64,000 nucleotides of DNA, from positions 1,086,565 through 1,150,564 of the forward strand of contig JAHBUV010000001.1 of assembly GCA_019637915.1 (NCBI GenBank). Direction: 5' to 3'. Source of the DNA: Pseudobdellovibrionaceae bacterium (lineage in GTDB: Bacteria > Bdellovibrionota > Bdellovibrionia > Bdellovibrionales > Bdellovibrionaceae). Shown one piece after another: positions 33,228-42,226 of this stretch. Under the pieces are notes generated by a model that did no database searches, was not told the origin of the DNA, and was given only the letters and a program-made list of their open reading frames with translations. Each line of letters begins with the position of its first letter. Within the stretch, counting starts at the first letter, position 1. The translations under genes were made by a program, and so were the position numbers.

Positions 33228-35024
33228 TTATGATTCGCGGAAATCAGGATGATCATAAGAAGGCATGGTCCCATCCCCCGCGGCGCTTTTCAACTTGGGG
33301 GCGGCGGTCTCGGCGACCTTGGGCTGGGTCGGTCGGGCGCGCAACGGGATGACCTTGGCGCCCTCCTCCTCAACCGGCTTCGAAGGGGCTTTGGCTTGGG
33401 GCGTTTTGGCGGCGGGGCTCCCCGTGACCGCGGCGGGGGCCGTGGCATGGCCCTCGCCCTGCACGGCTTCCATCAGGGACTGCACCAGCCCCTGCATGGA
33501 TTCCGCCTGCGCCGACAGCTCTTCCGCGGCGCTGGCGGCCTCTTCGCTGGTCGCGGCGTTTTGCTGGGTGACCTGATCCAGCTGCCCCATGGCTTTGTTG
33601 ATCTCGCTCACGCCCTGGGCCTGCTCCCGGCTGGCCGTCGAGATCTCGCCCGCCATGCGGCTGACGCTCGTGATGTTGGTGACGATCTCGTTCAGCACGT
33701 CGCCGCACTCCTGGGCGATGCGCGTGCCCTCCTCCACCTTGATGCGGCCTTCGGAGGTCAGCTGCTCGACCTTCGTTTTGGTCTCGCGCACGATGCCTTC
33801 CACCTTGCGCACGCTGTCTTCCAGCATGGTGGAGATCTCCTTGGCGGCGTTGCCGCTCACCTGGGCGAGATTGCCGATCTCCTCGGCGACGACGGCAAAG
33901 CCCTTGCCGTGCTCGCCGGCGCGGGCCGCCTCCACCGAGGCGTTGAAGGAGAGCAGCTTCGTCTGGAAGACGATGTCGTTGATGATCTTCGTCTTGCTGC
34001 CGATCTCGGAGATGACGTTGACGATGTCGGCGATCTGGCGGTTGCTGTCGTCGATCTGCTCCATGATGCGCGTGTTGCTGGTGTTGATGTCGCCGATCGC
34101 CTGGATCATGTTCTGCACGACGCCCTTGCCGTTTTCAGCGCTCGTCTGGCTCTGCGTGGAAACGTCCGCGGTCTGCACGGAGTTCTCGGCGTTTCTCTTC
34201 ACCATGGAATTCATCTCTTCGACGGCGGAAGCCGTCTGTTCCAGGGACGCGGCCTGCTCCGTCGTGGCGCTCGACAGGTTCTGCGCGGCTTCGGCGATCT
34301 GGCCGGCGGCGGCGGAAACCTGCTTGCTGCCCTGGGACAGGGACAGGGCGATCTGATTGAAGGTGCGAACCAGCGAGGACGTCAGCAGCGACGCGAACAA
34401 GAGGCCCAGCCCGATGCCGAGCCCCCCCACCAGCAGGATCAGGTTGCGGCCTTCGGTCTCGGCTTTTTCGGCCAGACGGCCGTTTTCGTTCGCCGCGTTC
34501 TCGTGGTATTTCGCCAGGGCGTACAAATCATCGCGGATTTCGCCGGCGACCGCGCGGAAGTCGTTGACGATGATCGCGGCCGTTTCCGCGCGTTTCGGCG
34601 TGCCTTCCTCGGATTCGTGGTACATCCCGATCGCTTTGTCGGCCAGGGCCTTCCAGCGTTGGGAGGTCTCCATGTACGCGTCGAAGAGCTCTTTCTCACC
34701 GGGCTGAAAGGGGATTTCCAGGTACTCTTTGTTCAAGGCCTGGATCTGATCCCAGTTCGAGTTGAAACGCTTGATGGTCTCCAGATCCGCCGCCGTCGGG
34801 GTTCCGGGAGCGATCAGCTGCAGAAGGTCCGCGCGCGCGGCGCGGAACAGGACAAGGATCTCCAGGGCGTTCCGCGTGTTCGGCAGGCTCACGTCCTTGA
34901 TGACCGCGTAACTGTGCCCCACGCGGTTCACCGTCCAGAAACTCATTCCCCCGATCACTCCCGAAACCAGGACCAGGAAACCGACCAGAGAGAACAACTT
35001 CATCCGAAAGCTCATTTTTTTCAT
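33228..35024 (-). CDS. Methyl-accepting chemotaxis protein
   Basis: 598 residues. TM1 (about 10-30), a four-helix-bundle type periplasmic region (about 31-192) and TM2 (about 195-218) are followed directly by signalling helices with no clear HAMP domain. The hairpin tip reads [40 protein letters not shown]; Lys replaces the usual Asn after FQT. After residue 515 comes a flexible Ala/Pro/Lys-rich linker ending [14 protein letters not shown], which may tether CheR/CheB. The next gene is cheR. No cheA, cheW or cheY is in the window. Confidence 0.93.
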   Translation of the reverse strand: MKKMSFRMKLFSLVGFLVLVSGVIGGMSFWTVNRVGHSYAVIKDVSLPNTRNALEILVLFRAARADLLQLIAPGTPTAADLETIKRFNSNWDQIQALNKEYLEIPFQPGEKELFDAYMETSQRWKALADKAIGMYHESEEGTPKRAETAAIIVNDFRAVAGEIRDDLYALAKYHENAANENGRLAEKAETEGRNLILLVGGLGIGLGLLFASLLTSSLVRTFNQIALSLSQGSKQVSAAAGQIAEAAQNLSSATTEQAASLEQTASAVEEMNSMVKRNAENSVQTADVSTQSQTSAENGKGVVQNMIQAIGDINTSNTRIMEQIDDSNRQIADIVNVISEIGSKTKIINDIVFQTKLLSFNASVEAARAGEHGKGFAVVAEEIGNLAQVSGNAAKEISTMLEDSVRKVEGIVRETKTKVEQLTSEGRIKVEEGTRIAQECGDVLNEIVTNITSVSRMAGEISTASREQAQGVSEINKAMGQLDQVTQQNAATSEEAASAAEELSAQAESMQGLVQSLMEAVQGEGHATAPAAVTGSPAAKTPQAKAPSKPVEEEGAKVIPLRARPTQPKVAETAAPKLKSAAGDGTMPSYDHPDFRES

Positions 35025-35219
35025 CGCTCAAACCCCTTTGACATCGTGGCTCTCCCTGACTTATCGAGCCTCCCGGGGATGAAATGAAGAACGCTTTTGA
35101 GCCATGCCGGTCCCCGGATGAGATTCGGCTCAATTCAAGACGATGTTTCCGCCCAGAACGCCGGAGCTCGATCCCGCGGGGACGGAAAAGCGAATAAGCT
35201 TTTTGAAAGAATCAAGAAG

Positions 35220-36101
35220 TCAAAGGACGCTGAAATGAATATGTTTCGCGGCCGTCATGTTGGCGCGCTTGCCGCCCACCAGGAACGCGCAGGCGATCAG
35301 CGTCTTCGCGCCGCGCTCGGCGTACAGGTAAAAATTCGCGGCGTTGTCGATCATCAGCTTCATTCCCAGGCCGGGGCTGGTCACCGGGCGCCCGTCATGC
35401 GACTCCCCGTAGATTTCCACCAGGCGGTTCAAAACGGGTTCGCGCTGCAGGGATCCGAAAGGGTCCTCGCAGCCCACGATGATCCGCTGATCCGAATACG
35501 ACGCGAACAAACGGGCTTTCTGCCCGGCCGGCAGGACGATTTTTTCCGAACGGGGCAATCCCGCGTAGGGACGGTTCCCGCCGGGCAGCATGGGGGCGTT
35601 GTGGAGCACGTTGGAGAACATCTCGTCCGCCACCTGCATCGCCAGGTCCGAAACGAAACGCAGATTGGGGATCGCCTCGAAAAAACCCCCCAGGTGCTCC
35701 TTGATTTCCTGCTTTTCGCGGCTCTCCCGGAACTCGAGGATGAGGCTGCGTTCCCCCTGGGATTTCTCCGCGGGCGTCTGGAAACCGGTGAAAAAGAAAG
35801 GCAGGGGGTTTTTCGAGAACGTCTCCGGACGCACGATCATCAGCGCCGAGGCCAGCAGCTCCTGGACGAAATCCTCGCGCTCCTTGTGGATGACGTGCTC
35901 GAAACCTTTCGCCAGAAACCAGCTGAAATTGTGATCGCAAGGCCCGTCGATGATGATGATGCTTTTTTTCTTGCTCGCCTCGGGCATGAACACGGACTCG
36001 GCGGGGTAGTGCAGGCAGTAGACGCCCTTCAGGATCGGCTTGAGGCTTTCCAGACGCGAACCCGGCCAGATATGACTATAATGATCAAAAACAGTTTTCA
36101 C
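35220..36101 (-). CDS. Divergent GHKL ATPase-like protein
   Basis: 293 residues from GTG 36101. The N-terminal half is unrecognised. Residues about 150-285 resemble an anti-sigma-type HATPase: helix SDLAMQVADEMFSNVLHNAP (N-box position), IVGCEDPFGSL (where DxG would fall), and GLGMKLMIDNAANFYLYAERGAKTLIACAF (G2-like). The motifs are degenerate, so ATP binding is uncertain. No signal peptide. It sits between an MCP gene and an HPt-like gene, all on the minus strand, suggesting a signalling part. Confidence 0.5.
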   Translation of the reverse strand: MKTVFDHYSHIWPGSRLESLKPILKGVYCLHYPAESVFMPEASKKKSIIIIDGPCDHNFSWFLAKGFEHVIHKEREDFVQELLASALMIVRPETFSKNPLPFFFTGFQTPAEKSQGERSLILEFRESREKQEIKEHLGGFFEAIPNLRFVSDLAMQVADEMFSNVLHNAPMLPGGNRPYAGLPRSEKIVLPAGQKARLFASYSDQRIIVGCEDPFGSLQREPVLNRLVEIYGESHDGRPVTSPGLGMKLMIDNAANFYLYAERGAKTLIACAFLVGGKRANMTAAKHIHFSVL

Positions 36102-36169
36102 CGTCCCAGTTTACATGGATTTCATCATGATTGCGAGGCGGGAGGACCTTCGTCCAGAGGGAAAAACGC

Positions 36170-36685
36170 TCAAAGACCGAGCTTTTTCAGCAGGTCATCC
36201 AGCTGTTCCTGGGCGAGATTCCGCGAGCCGTTGTCGGCGCCGATGCTGCCGCGCAAGCCTTCGTCGAACTGCCGGGAGACCCAGCGCAGGCGATCCAGGA
36301 AAGTTTCCGACAGGATCGTTTTCACGTCCGCCCCCGCCCGTTCGCCGATCCGGTTCAGCATCTCCTCGAACATCTCCGTCGCGTCCATCAGGAGGGCGAC
36401 GACGATGGTGTAGAGCTGGGCGTTGTTCCCCACCTGCGAGGCTTTGTAGGAAACCATCTTGCAGACTTCGGCGTAGGCGCCGATCTTGTCGAGCGCCTGC
36501 GGATCAATGCCGTTTTGTTTGAGCGTCTTCGCGGCCCCCATGATGCGGTCGATGATCTGCCCGAACTCCTCCAGGCGTCGATATTGGGAATAATCGCCCT
36601 CGATGTGATCCAGGATCCCCAGCAATTGACTGACCAGGTTTTTCGACTCAGACTGAAATTCGATGAGCAGCTCGTCCATCGCCAT
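36170..36685 (-). CDS. Helical signalling protein, HPt-like without the His
   Basis: 171 residues from ATG 36685 (or 36679). It is all helical: MDELLIEFQSESKNLVSQLLGILDHIE then EEFGQIIDRIMGAAKTLKQNG, which has the shape of a CheA-type phosphotransfer domain, but the position where HTxKG would fall reads IMGAAKTL with no His. The C-terminus has helices with DRLRWVSRQFDEGLRG and AQEQLDDLLKKLGL, the last resembling the short CheY-binding tail of CheZ-like phosphatases. Function is open; a phosphatase or scaffold is plausible. Divergent from the HD gene with 16 bases between starts. Confidence 0.55.
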   Translation of the reverse strand: MAMDELLIEFQSESKNLVSQLLGILDHIEGDYSQYRRLEEFGQIIDRIMGAAKTLKQNGIDPQALDKIGAYAEVCKMVSYKASQVGNNAQLYTIVVALLMDATEMFEEMLNRIGERAGADVKTILSETFLDRLRWVSRQFDEGLRGSIGADNGSRNLAQEQLDDLLKKLGL

Positions 36686-36701
36686 CAAGGATAGCAACTC
36701 T

Positions 36702-37652
36702 ATGGATGATAAGACAACCAACTACGTTTCGGTCCGGGTCAGCACCCTGCGCGGCGACCAGAAACTGTCGTTCGACCTCTACATCCAGATCGGCGACCGC
36801 CATATTCTCTACGTTCGTCAGGGTGACAGCTTCGCCGGGGAACGTCTGCTGCGCCTGCAGCAAAAAAAGCTGCGCAAGATGTTCATCCTCCCCGAGCATG
36901 AGGAAAAATACCGCGAGTACCTCACGCGCAACATCGAGCAGGCTTACGACAAGACCTCGTCGCAAACCCTCGAGAACCGCGCCCAGGTCATCCAGGGCCT
37001 GCAACAGGCCTCGACGGAGGCGGTCTTCGAAAACCCCGCCGACGCCGAATCCTACAAGCAGGCCAAGGAAGGCGCCGAGCGCTTCGCCGATTTCCTCATG
37101 CGCGAGGACAAGGCTCTCAAATCGCTTTTGTCCGTGGCCAACGCCGACCAAAGTCTGTCCCATCACGGCGTGACGGTGTCGAGCCTGGCCCTGACCGTGG
37201 CGAAAAAGGTCGGCTACTCGGATCCGAAAAACCTGAGCCTGCTGACCCTGGGCGCTCTTCTTCACGACATCGAACACCACCGCAGCGGCCTCCCCGTGGC
37301 CCAGGTCCTGGGCAACCTGACGCCGGAACAGAAAGAGATCTACCTCGCCCACCCGAAAGCGGGCTCCGACCTCATCAAGGACCTGAATCACATCGACAAG
37401 CAGGTGGCGGTGATCATCCTCGAGCACGAGGAGCTGATCGACGGATCGGGTTTCCCCGGCAAAAAGCTCGAGAAAGACCTGAATCCCATGTCGGTCCTCG
37501 TCTCCACCGCCAACGCCTACGACCGCATGGTGTCCTTCGAAGGCATGACGCCGTCCGCGGCGATCAAGTCGTTGATGATCGACAAGCTCGGGCTGCACCC
37601 GTTAGGGCAGCTGAACGCCCTCAAAGCCATCGTCAGCGAGAACAAACTCTGA
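36702..37652 (+). CDS. HD-GYP-like signalling protein with N-terminal sensory module
   Basis: 316 residues. Residues about 20-75 are a small beta/alpha module (KLSFDLYIQIGDRHILYVRQGD...EEKYREYL) that is also found at the C-terminus of the protein encoded at 43490-44629. Residues about 140-310 are an HD domain with HHGVTVSSLALTVAKKVG, LLHDIEHHRSG (His188, Asp189), HPKAGSDLIKDL and EHEELIDGSGFPG, where the GYP of cyclic-di-GMP phosphodiesterases reads GFP. Probably a cyclic-di-GMP phosphodiesterase or binding protein. ATG 36702, with AAGGA ten bases before it. Confidence 0.8.
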   Translation: MDDKTTNYVSVRVSTLRGDQKLSFDLYIQIGDRHILYVRQGDSFAGERLLRLQQKKLRKMFILPEHEEKYREYLTRNIEQAYDKTSSQTLENRAQVIQGLQQASTEAVFENPADAESYKQAKEGAERFADFLMREDKALKSLLSVANADQSLSHHGVTVSSLALTVAKKVGYSDPKNLSLLTLGALLHDIEHHRSGLPVAQVLGNLTPEQKEIYLAHPKAGSDLIKDLNHIDKQVAVIILEHEELIDGSGFPGKKLEKDLNPMSVLVSTANAYDRMVSFEGMTPSAAIKSLMIDKLGLHPLGQLNALKAIVSENKL

Positions 37653-37656
37653 TGAT

Positions 37657-39057
37657 TCAGACGCGCTTGTAGTCGTCCTGGTAGCGGACGATGTCGTCTT
37701 CCCCGAAATAATCGCCGAGCTGGACTTCGACGAATTCCAGCGGCTGATCCGAGGTGTTGCGGATGCGGTGTTTCGCGCCCAGGGGAATGTGGACGTGGCT
37801 CCCGGCCCGCACCGGGATGACCTGGTCGTTCAGCACGACCTCGCCCACGCCGCGGGTGATGGTCCAATGCTCCTCGCGGCGGGCATGGGACTGGTAGGAG
37901 ATCTGTTGTTTCGCGTGCACCGTGATCACCTTCGATTTGAAGTGATCCGTATCGCGCAGGATCTCGAAGCGTCCCCAGGGACGGTCTTCGAACGCATGGT
38001 CCTTGACGATGGCATCGCCCGCCTTCGTCAGCGGATCGACGATCTCGCGCACGCGCTGCGATTCACCCTTGCGGGCGATCAGGAGGGCGTCGCCGGTGTC
38101 GACGACGTTCAGGTCCTCGACGCCGATCAGGGCCACGGTCTTGCCCGCCGGGGCCTCGACGAAAACGCCCCGGGAGTCGACGCCCTTCACGACCGCCCCC
38201 CGCGACTCGACGCCGCGGAGGCGGTTCTCCTCGGCCACCGCGTCCCAGGACCCCACGTCGCTCCAGCCGATGTCGGCCGGCACGCAGACGAGCTCGCCGC
38301 CGCCGCCGATTTTTTCCATGACGGCGTAATCGATGCTGATCGATTTCACGCGGGCGTAGACTTCCTCGAGATTGGAGAGATCCTCGCGCAGCTCCGACAA
38401 GGGCTGCCACACCGCGGGTTCATAGGTCTCCAGCAAGCGCGCCATCACGTCCGCGCGGAAGATGAAAATGCCGGCGTTCCACGAAAACGAACCTTGTTGC
38501 AAAAACGAACGGGCTTTTTCCAGAGAGGGCTTTTCATGAAAAGCCTGAACCGGCTTGGCCTGAAAATGGCCGGAGGAGCGCGTCGCCTCCCCGGAGGTCT
38601 GAATGTAGCCGAAACCCGTCTCCGGCCGGTCCGGCTTGATGCCCAGGGTGACGACCTTGCCTTCTTCCGCCAGGCTCCCGGCGAAATCCACCGCGGCCCG
38701 GAATTCTTTCTCCCGGCGCACCAGGTGATCGGAGGGGAAAACCCCGGCCACCTCGTGACCGAGCCCCTGCAGCTGCAGGCAGCGGCACAGCAGACCGATG
38801 GCGGCGGCCGTGTTCCTCGCCGTCGGCTCGTAGAGCACGCGGCCCATGGCCAATCCCGTCGACTTCGCGTTGATTTCCGTCAGAGTGCGCAGAGCGGAGG
38901 AGGTGATGATCCAAGGCGCGCCGAAAGGCGCCACCCGCTTCAAGGTCAGGGACTGCAACGGCTCGCCGAGCAGATCGCAAAATTGTTTCGGGAGATGGGC
39001 CCGGGACACCGGCCAAAGCCGTGTTCCGCTCCCTCCCGACATCACCACGGGAATCAT
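37657..39057 (-). CDS. manC: Mannose-1-phosphate guanylyltransferase / mannose-6-phosphate isomerase
   Basis: 466 residues, the usual ManC/AlgA length, starting MIPVVMSGGSGTRLWPVSR, the nucleotidyltransferase signature. FPSDHLV, ETGFGYIQ, FHEKPS, SWNAGIFIF and IGWSDVGSW follow. The C-terminal 120 residues are the type II isomerase cupin (RPWGRFEIL; YQSHARREEHWTI; HIPLGAKHRIRNT). It would convert fructose-6-phosphate to mannose-6-phosphate and mannose-1-phosphate to GDP-mannose for surface polysaccharide. It converges with the HD gene, 4 bases apart, and is divergent from the aminotransferase gene. Confidence 0.94.
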   Translation of the reverse strand: MIPVVMSGGSGTRLWPVSRAHLPKQFCDLLGEPLQSLTLKRVAPFGAPWIITSSALRTLTEINAKSTGLAMGRVLYEPTARNTAAAIGLLCRCLQLQGLGHEVAGVFPSDHLVRREKEFRAAVDFAGSLAEEGKVVTLGIKPDRPETGFGYIQTSGEATRSSGHFQAKPVQAFHEKPSLEKARSFLQQGSFSWNAGIFIFRADVMARLLETYEPAVWQPLSELREDLSNLEEVYARVKSISIDYAVMEKIGGGGELVCVPADIGWSDVGSWDAVAEENRLRGVESRGAVVKGVDSRGVFVEAPAGKTVALIGVEDLNVVDTGDALLIARKGESQRVREIVDPLTKAGDAIVKDHAFEDRPWGRFEILRDTDHFKSKVITVHAKQQISYQSHARREEHWTITRGVGEVVLNDQVIPVRAGSHVHIPLGAKHRIRNTSDQPLEFVEVQLGDYFGEDDIVRYQDDYKRV

Positions 39058-39220
39058 CGGCCGATTTGAACAAAAAGGCCGCCGGAGGTCCAGTGATGAA
39101 GGCCCTTGATTCGCTCTGTCATGCGTGGTTCCCGCGCCACCCCCCCTGTGGCCCGAGAGCCACAGTAGACAGGCGATCCCGGGAAAGGCATGATCAGTGT
39201 GTCTTTTCCGAGGAGGAAAA

Positions 39221-40339
39221 ATGCAGCCGACGATTCCTTTCGTTGATCTCAAAACCCAGTACAAGGCCCTCAAGAGCGACATCGACGCCCGCATCCAGAA
39301 AGTGCTCGATCACGGCGCCTACATCAATGGCCCGGAAGTCGCCGAGCTCGAACAGAAACTGGCGGCCCACACGGGTTCGAAACACGCCCTGGCCTGCGCC
39401 AGCGGCACCGACGCCCTGCTGATCCCCCTGATGGCCCTGGGCATCGGCCCCGGCGACGAAGTCATCACCACGGCCTTCTCCTTCATCGCCACCGCCGAAA
39501 CCATCGTGCTCTCGGGCGCCAAACCGGTTTACGTCGACATCGAGAAAGACACCTTCAACCTCGACGTCAGCAAAATCGAAGCGGCGATCACGCCGCGCAC
39601 GAAGGCCATCATGCCGGTGTCCCTGTACGGGCAGATGCCGGACATGGACGCGCTCAACGCCATCGCCAAAAAGCACAACCTCGCGGTCATCGAGGACGCC
39701 GCCCAGTCTTACGGCGCCCGCTACAAAGACCGCAAGAGCGGCCACGCCTCCCTGGTGGGCGGAACCAGCTTCTTCCCGGCCAAACCCCTGGGTTGCTACG
39801 GCGACGGCGGCGCCATCTTCACGGATGACGAAAAACTTCTGAAAGTCATGAAAGAGATTCGCGAGCACGGCTCCGAATCGCGCTACCACCACACCCGCCT
39901 CGGCATCAACGGCCGCCTGGACACCATCCAGTGCGCCATCCTGCTCTCGAAACTGGGCCGCTACGACTGGGAAGTGGAGCAGCGCAACCGCATCGCCGAA
40001 CGCTACAACAAAGCTTTCGCCGCCGTGAACAAGCCCGATTTCCAGATCCCCGTGGTGAAGGAGAACCGCCTGAGCGTCTGGGCGCAGTACACCCTGGCGG
40101 TGGGCGACCGCGCCGGCTTCCAGAAGAAACTGACCGAAGCCGGCGTGCCGACCTCCATCCATTACCCCCGCATCATGCCCGATCAGCCCTGGTACAAGGA
40201 GCACGCCGGCACCTGCGCCGGGCCCGTGACCACGGCGCGCTGGGCGGCCGACCATGTCATCAGCCTGCCGATGTATCCGGATATGGACAACGGCACCCAG
40301 GATCGTGTTATTGATGCGGTTCTGAAAGCCCTCGCCTAA
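39221..40339 (+). CDS. DegT/DnrJ/EryC1/StrS sugar aminotransferase (WbpE-like)
   Basis: 372 residues starting MQPTIPFVDLKTQY after GAGGAGGAAAA. PLP-binding features are SGTDALLIPLMALGIGPGDEVITTAFSF, EDAAQSYGARY and SFFPAKPLGCYGDGGA with Lys188 as the Schiff-base residue; LGINGRLDTIQCAIL and the C-terminal STSIHYP-like TSIHYPRIMPDQPWY complete the family. The pattern is closest to WbpE-type enzymes that aminate the C3 keto group of UDP-GlcNAc-derived uronates in O-antigen synthesis. It leads a plus-strand run with kdsA 12 bases downstream. Confidence 0.9.
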   Translation: MQPTIPFVDLKTQYKALKSDIDARIQKVLDHGAYINGPEVAELEQKLAAHTGSKHALACASGTDALLIPLMALGIGPGDEVITTAFSFIATAETIVLSGAKPVYVDIEKDTFNLDVSKIEAAITPRTKAIMPVSLYGQMPDMDALNAIAKKHNLAVIEDAAQSYGARYKDRKSGHASLVGGTSFFPAKPLGCYGDGGAIFTDDEKLLKVMKEIREHGSESRYHHTRLGINGRLDTIQCAILLSKLGRYDWEVEQRNRIAERYNKAFAAVNKPDFQIPVVKENRLSVWAQYTLAVGDRAGFQKKLTEAGVPTSIHYPRIMPDQPWYKEHAGTCAGPVTTARWAADHVISLPMYPDMDNGTQDRVIDAVLKALA

Positions 40340-40351
40340 GGAGATCCCGAG

Positions 40352-41203
40352 ATGCAAAGTTTCGCCCCCCTCAAAAAGCCCGTGTCCTTCCAATTCGGTT
40401 CGCAAACGATCACCTGGGGGGATGGGAAAAACTTTGTTCTCTTCGCCGGTCCCGACATCATCGAGGACGAGGGCCTGGTCCTGGAAACGGGCCGTGAAAT
40501 CCAAAAAGTCACCCGCGAACTCGGCATCCCCTGGATCCTGAAATGCTCCTACGACAAAGCCAACCGCCAGAGCCTCGGCAGCTTCCGCGGCCCCGGCGTC
40601 GAAGCGGCGCTGAAGTCCCTGGAAAAAATCAAGACCGCCCTCGACTGCCCCCTGCTCACCGACGTGCACGAGACGGTTCAGGTGGAGCCCATGGCCCGCG
40701 TCGCCGACGTGATCCAGATCCCCGCCTTTTTGTCCCGCCAGACGGATCTGCTGGTGGCCGCGGCCAAAACCGACCGCGTGATCCACATCAAAAAGGGCCA
40801 GTTCCTGGCCCCCTGGGACATGAAGGCCATCACGCAAAAAGCCGTTCAGAGCGGCAATGACAAGCTCCTGCTCTGCGAGCGCGGCACCACTTTCGGCTAC
40901 AACCGCCTGATCAACGACATGACCGGCCTCGTGGAAATGCGCGACACGGGCTTCCCGGTGATCATGGACGTGACCCATTCCACGCAATTGCCCGGCGCCA
41001 CCGGGGCGAGCTCCGGCGGCCGTTCCGAGATGATCGCTCCCTTGGCGCGCGCCGCCCTGGCCGTCGGCGTCGACGGGATTTTCCTGGAGGCTCACCCGAA
41101 CCCGGATGAAGCCCTCTGCGACGGCCCGACCTCGTTGCCGCTGAAGGACCTGGCGCCTTTGCTGAAGTCGCTGAAAAAAATCTGGGCCACCCACAGCCTC
41201 TGA
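40352..41203 (+). CDS. kdsA: 3-deoxy-8-phosphooctulonate (Kdo-8-P) synthase
   Basis: 283 residues. It condenses phosphoenolpyruvate with arabinose-5-phosphate for the lipopolysaccharide core. Family landmarks are SYDKANRQS, FRGPGVE, LLTDVHE, IQIPAFLSRQTDL, KKGQFLAPWDM, CERGTTFGY, FPVIMDVTHSTQLPG and EAHPNPDEALCDGPTSLPL. At the site where metal-dependent enzymes have Cys (AGPC) and E. coli has Asn (GGMN), this protein reads FAGPD with Asp35. The other ligand positions (His in DVTH, Glu in EAHP, Asp in CDGP) are present. Start ATG 40352 follows AAGGAGATCCCGAG. Confidence 0.94.
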   Translation: MQSFAPLKKPVSFQFGSQTITWGDGKNFVLFAGPDIIEDEGLVLETGREIQKVTRELGIPWILKCSYDKANRQSLGSFRGPGVEAALKSLEKIKTALDCPLLTDVHETVQVEPMARVADVIQIPAFLSRQTDLLVAAAKTDRVIHIKKGQFLAPWDMKAITQKAVQSGNDKLLLCERGTTFGYNRLINDMTGLVEMRDTGFPVIMDVTHSTQLPGATGASSGGRSEMIAPLARAALAVGVDGIFLEAHPNPDEALCDGPTSLPLKDLAPLLKSLKKIWATHSL

Positions 41204-41212
41204 TCGGTCCCA

Positions 41213-42226
41213 ATGAACAATCGATTGAAGAGCCTGCTCAATTCACTGTTCAAATTCTGCCTGGCCGGAGGCTTGATCTCCTGGCTCGTCGCGACGGGCC
41301 GGTTGGATGTGAACTCCGTTTCAGCCTTGTTCCGCAGTTCGTATTTTTTCATCGGCTTCTTTTTCATCGGTTTGAACCTGTGGTTGGCGAGCGAGCGCTG
41401 GCGCCTGCTCGCGACCCCGCAGAACGTGCCCGCCGGCAGCTGGGAAATGTTCCGGCTTTCCCTGGTGGGCGTGTTTTTCAACTACGCCATGCCCGGCGGC
41501 GTGGGCGGCGACGTGATCAAAGCCTACTACTTCGGCAAGGACCACCCGCAGGCGCGGGCCGCCGCCATCACCTCGGTCATTCTCGACCGCGTGCTGGGGC
41601 TTTACGCCATGATCCTGATGGCCGTTTTCATCATGCTGCTCGACCACACCCGGGTCTTCGCGCAACCCACGCTGCGGACCTTGTTCATCATCCTGATCCT
41701 GCTCGCGGCGGCTTTTTCCCTGGGATTCCTGTCGCTCTTTTCCCGCCGGATCAAAAGCCGCGGCTGGGTTGAAAAAATCCTGGGCCGGCTGCCCCTGTCC
41801 GCCAAGCTTTTGAAACTCTACGAAACCGCCCATCGTTTCGGCCTGTTGCGCGCCCGCGTGCTCACCGCCCTGGCCTTGAGCGTCTTCGCGCAGAGCGTGT
41901 CCATTTTGTTCCTGTGGATCGCGGGCCTGGCCGCGGGTTTCAACGACGTTCCCCTGCTGACCTATTTCCTGGTCGCCCCGCTCGGGTTCATGGCCACGGC
42001 CATTCCCATTTCCCCCGCCGGCCTCGGCGTCGGCCAGGCCGCTTTCCTCGTGCTGTTCAATCTGTACCTGGGTCATCCCTCCTCCCTGGGACCCGTCGTG
42101 ATCACTTCGCAGCAGGTGATGACGGCGATTTTCGGGCTGGCCGGGGCCTTCTTCTATATCCGCCGCAAAGACCGCGTCAGCACCGACGAGCTGGAGCGCG
42201 CCACCACCACGGAGAACAGTCCATGA
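41213..42226 (+). CDS. UPF0104/LPG-synthase-type transmembrane protein
   Basis: 337 residues with about eight transmembrane helices. The family core is visible: FFIGLNLWLASERWRLL, then MFRLSLVGVFFNYAMPGGVGGDVIKAYY (the NxxxPGxxGGDxxR/K motif), ITSVILDRVLGLYAM and a C-terminal PISPAGLGVGQAAFLVLF. It lacks the synthase domain of MprF and resembles the flippase-like half. A role in moving or modifying an envelope lipid is inference. It starts 9 bases after kdsA and its TGA overlaps the next ATG. Confidence 0.87.
   Translation: MNNRLKSLLNSLFKFCLAGGLISWLVATGRLDVNSVSALFRSSYFFIGFFFIGLNLWLASERWRLLATPQNVPAGSWEMFRLSLVGVFFNYAMPGGVGGDVIKAYYFGKDHPQARAAAITSVILDRVLGLYAMILMAVFIMLLDHTRVFAQPTLRTLFIILILLAAAFSLGFLSLFSRRIKSRGWVEKILGRLPLSAKLLKLYETAHRFGLLRARVLTALALSVFAQSVSILFLWIAGLAAGFNDVPLLTYFLVAPLGFMATAIPISPAGLGVGQAAFLVLFNLYLGHPSSLGPVVITSQQVMTAIFGLAGAFFYIRRKDRVSTDELERATTTENSP

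Noticed and set aside
35061-35067. TCGATAA before the MCP gene as a flagellar sigma-28 promoter
   Set aside because: The matching TAAA -35 element is absent at the required distance.
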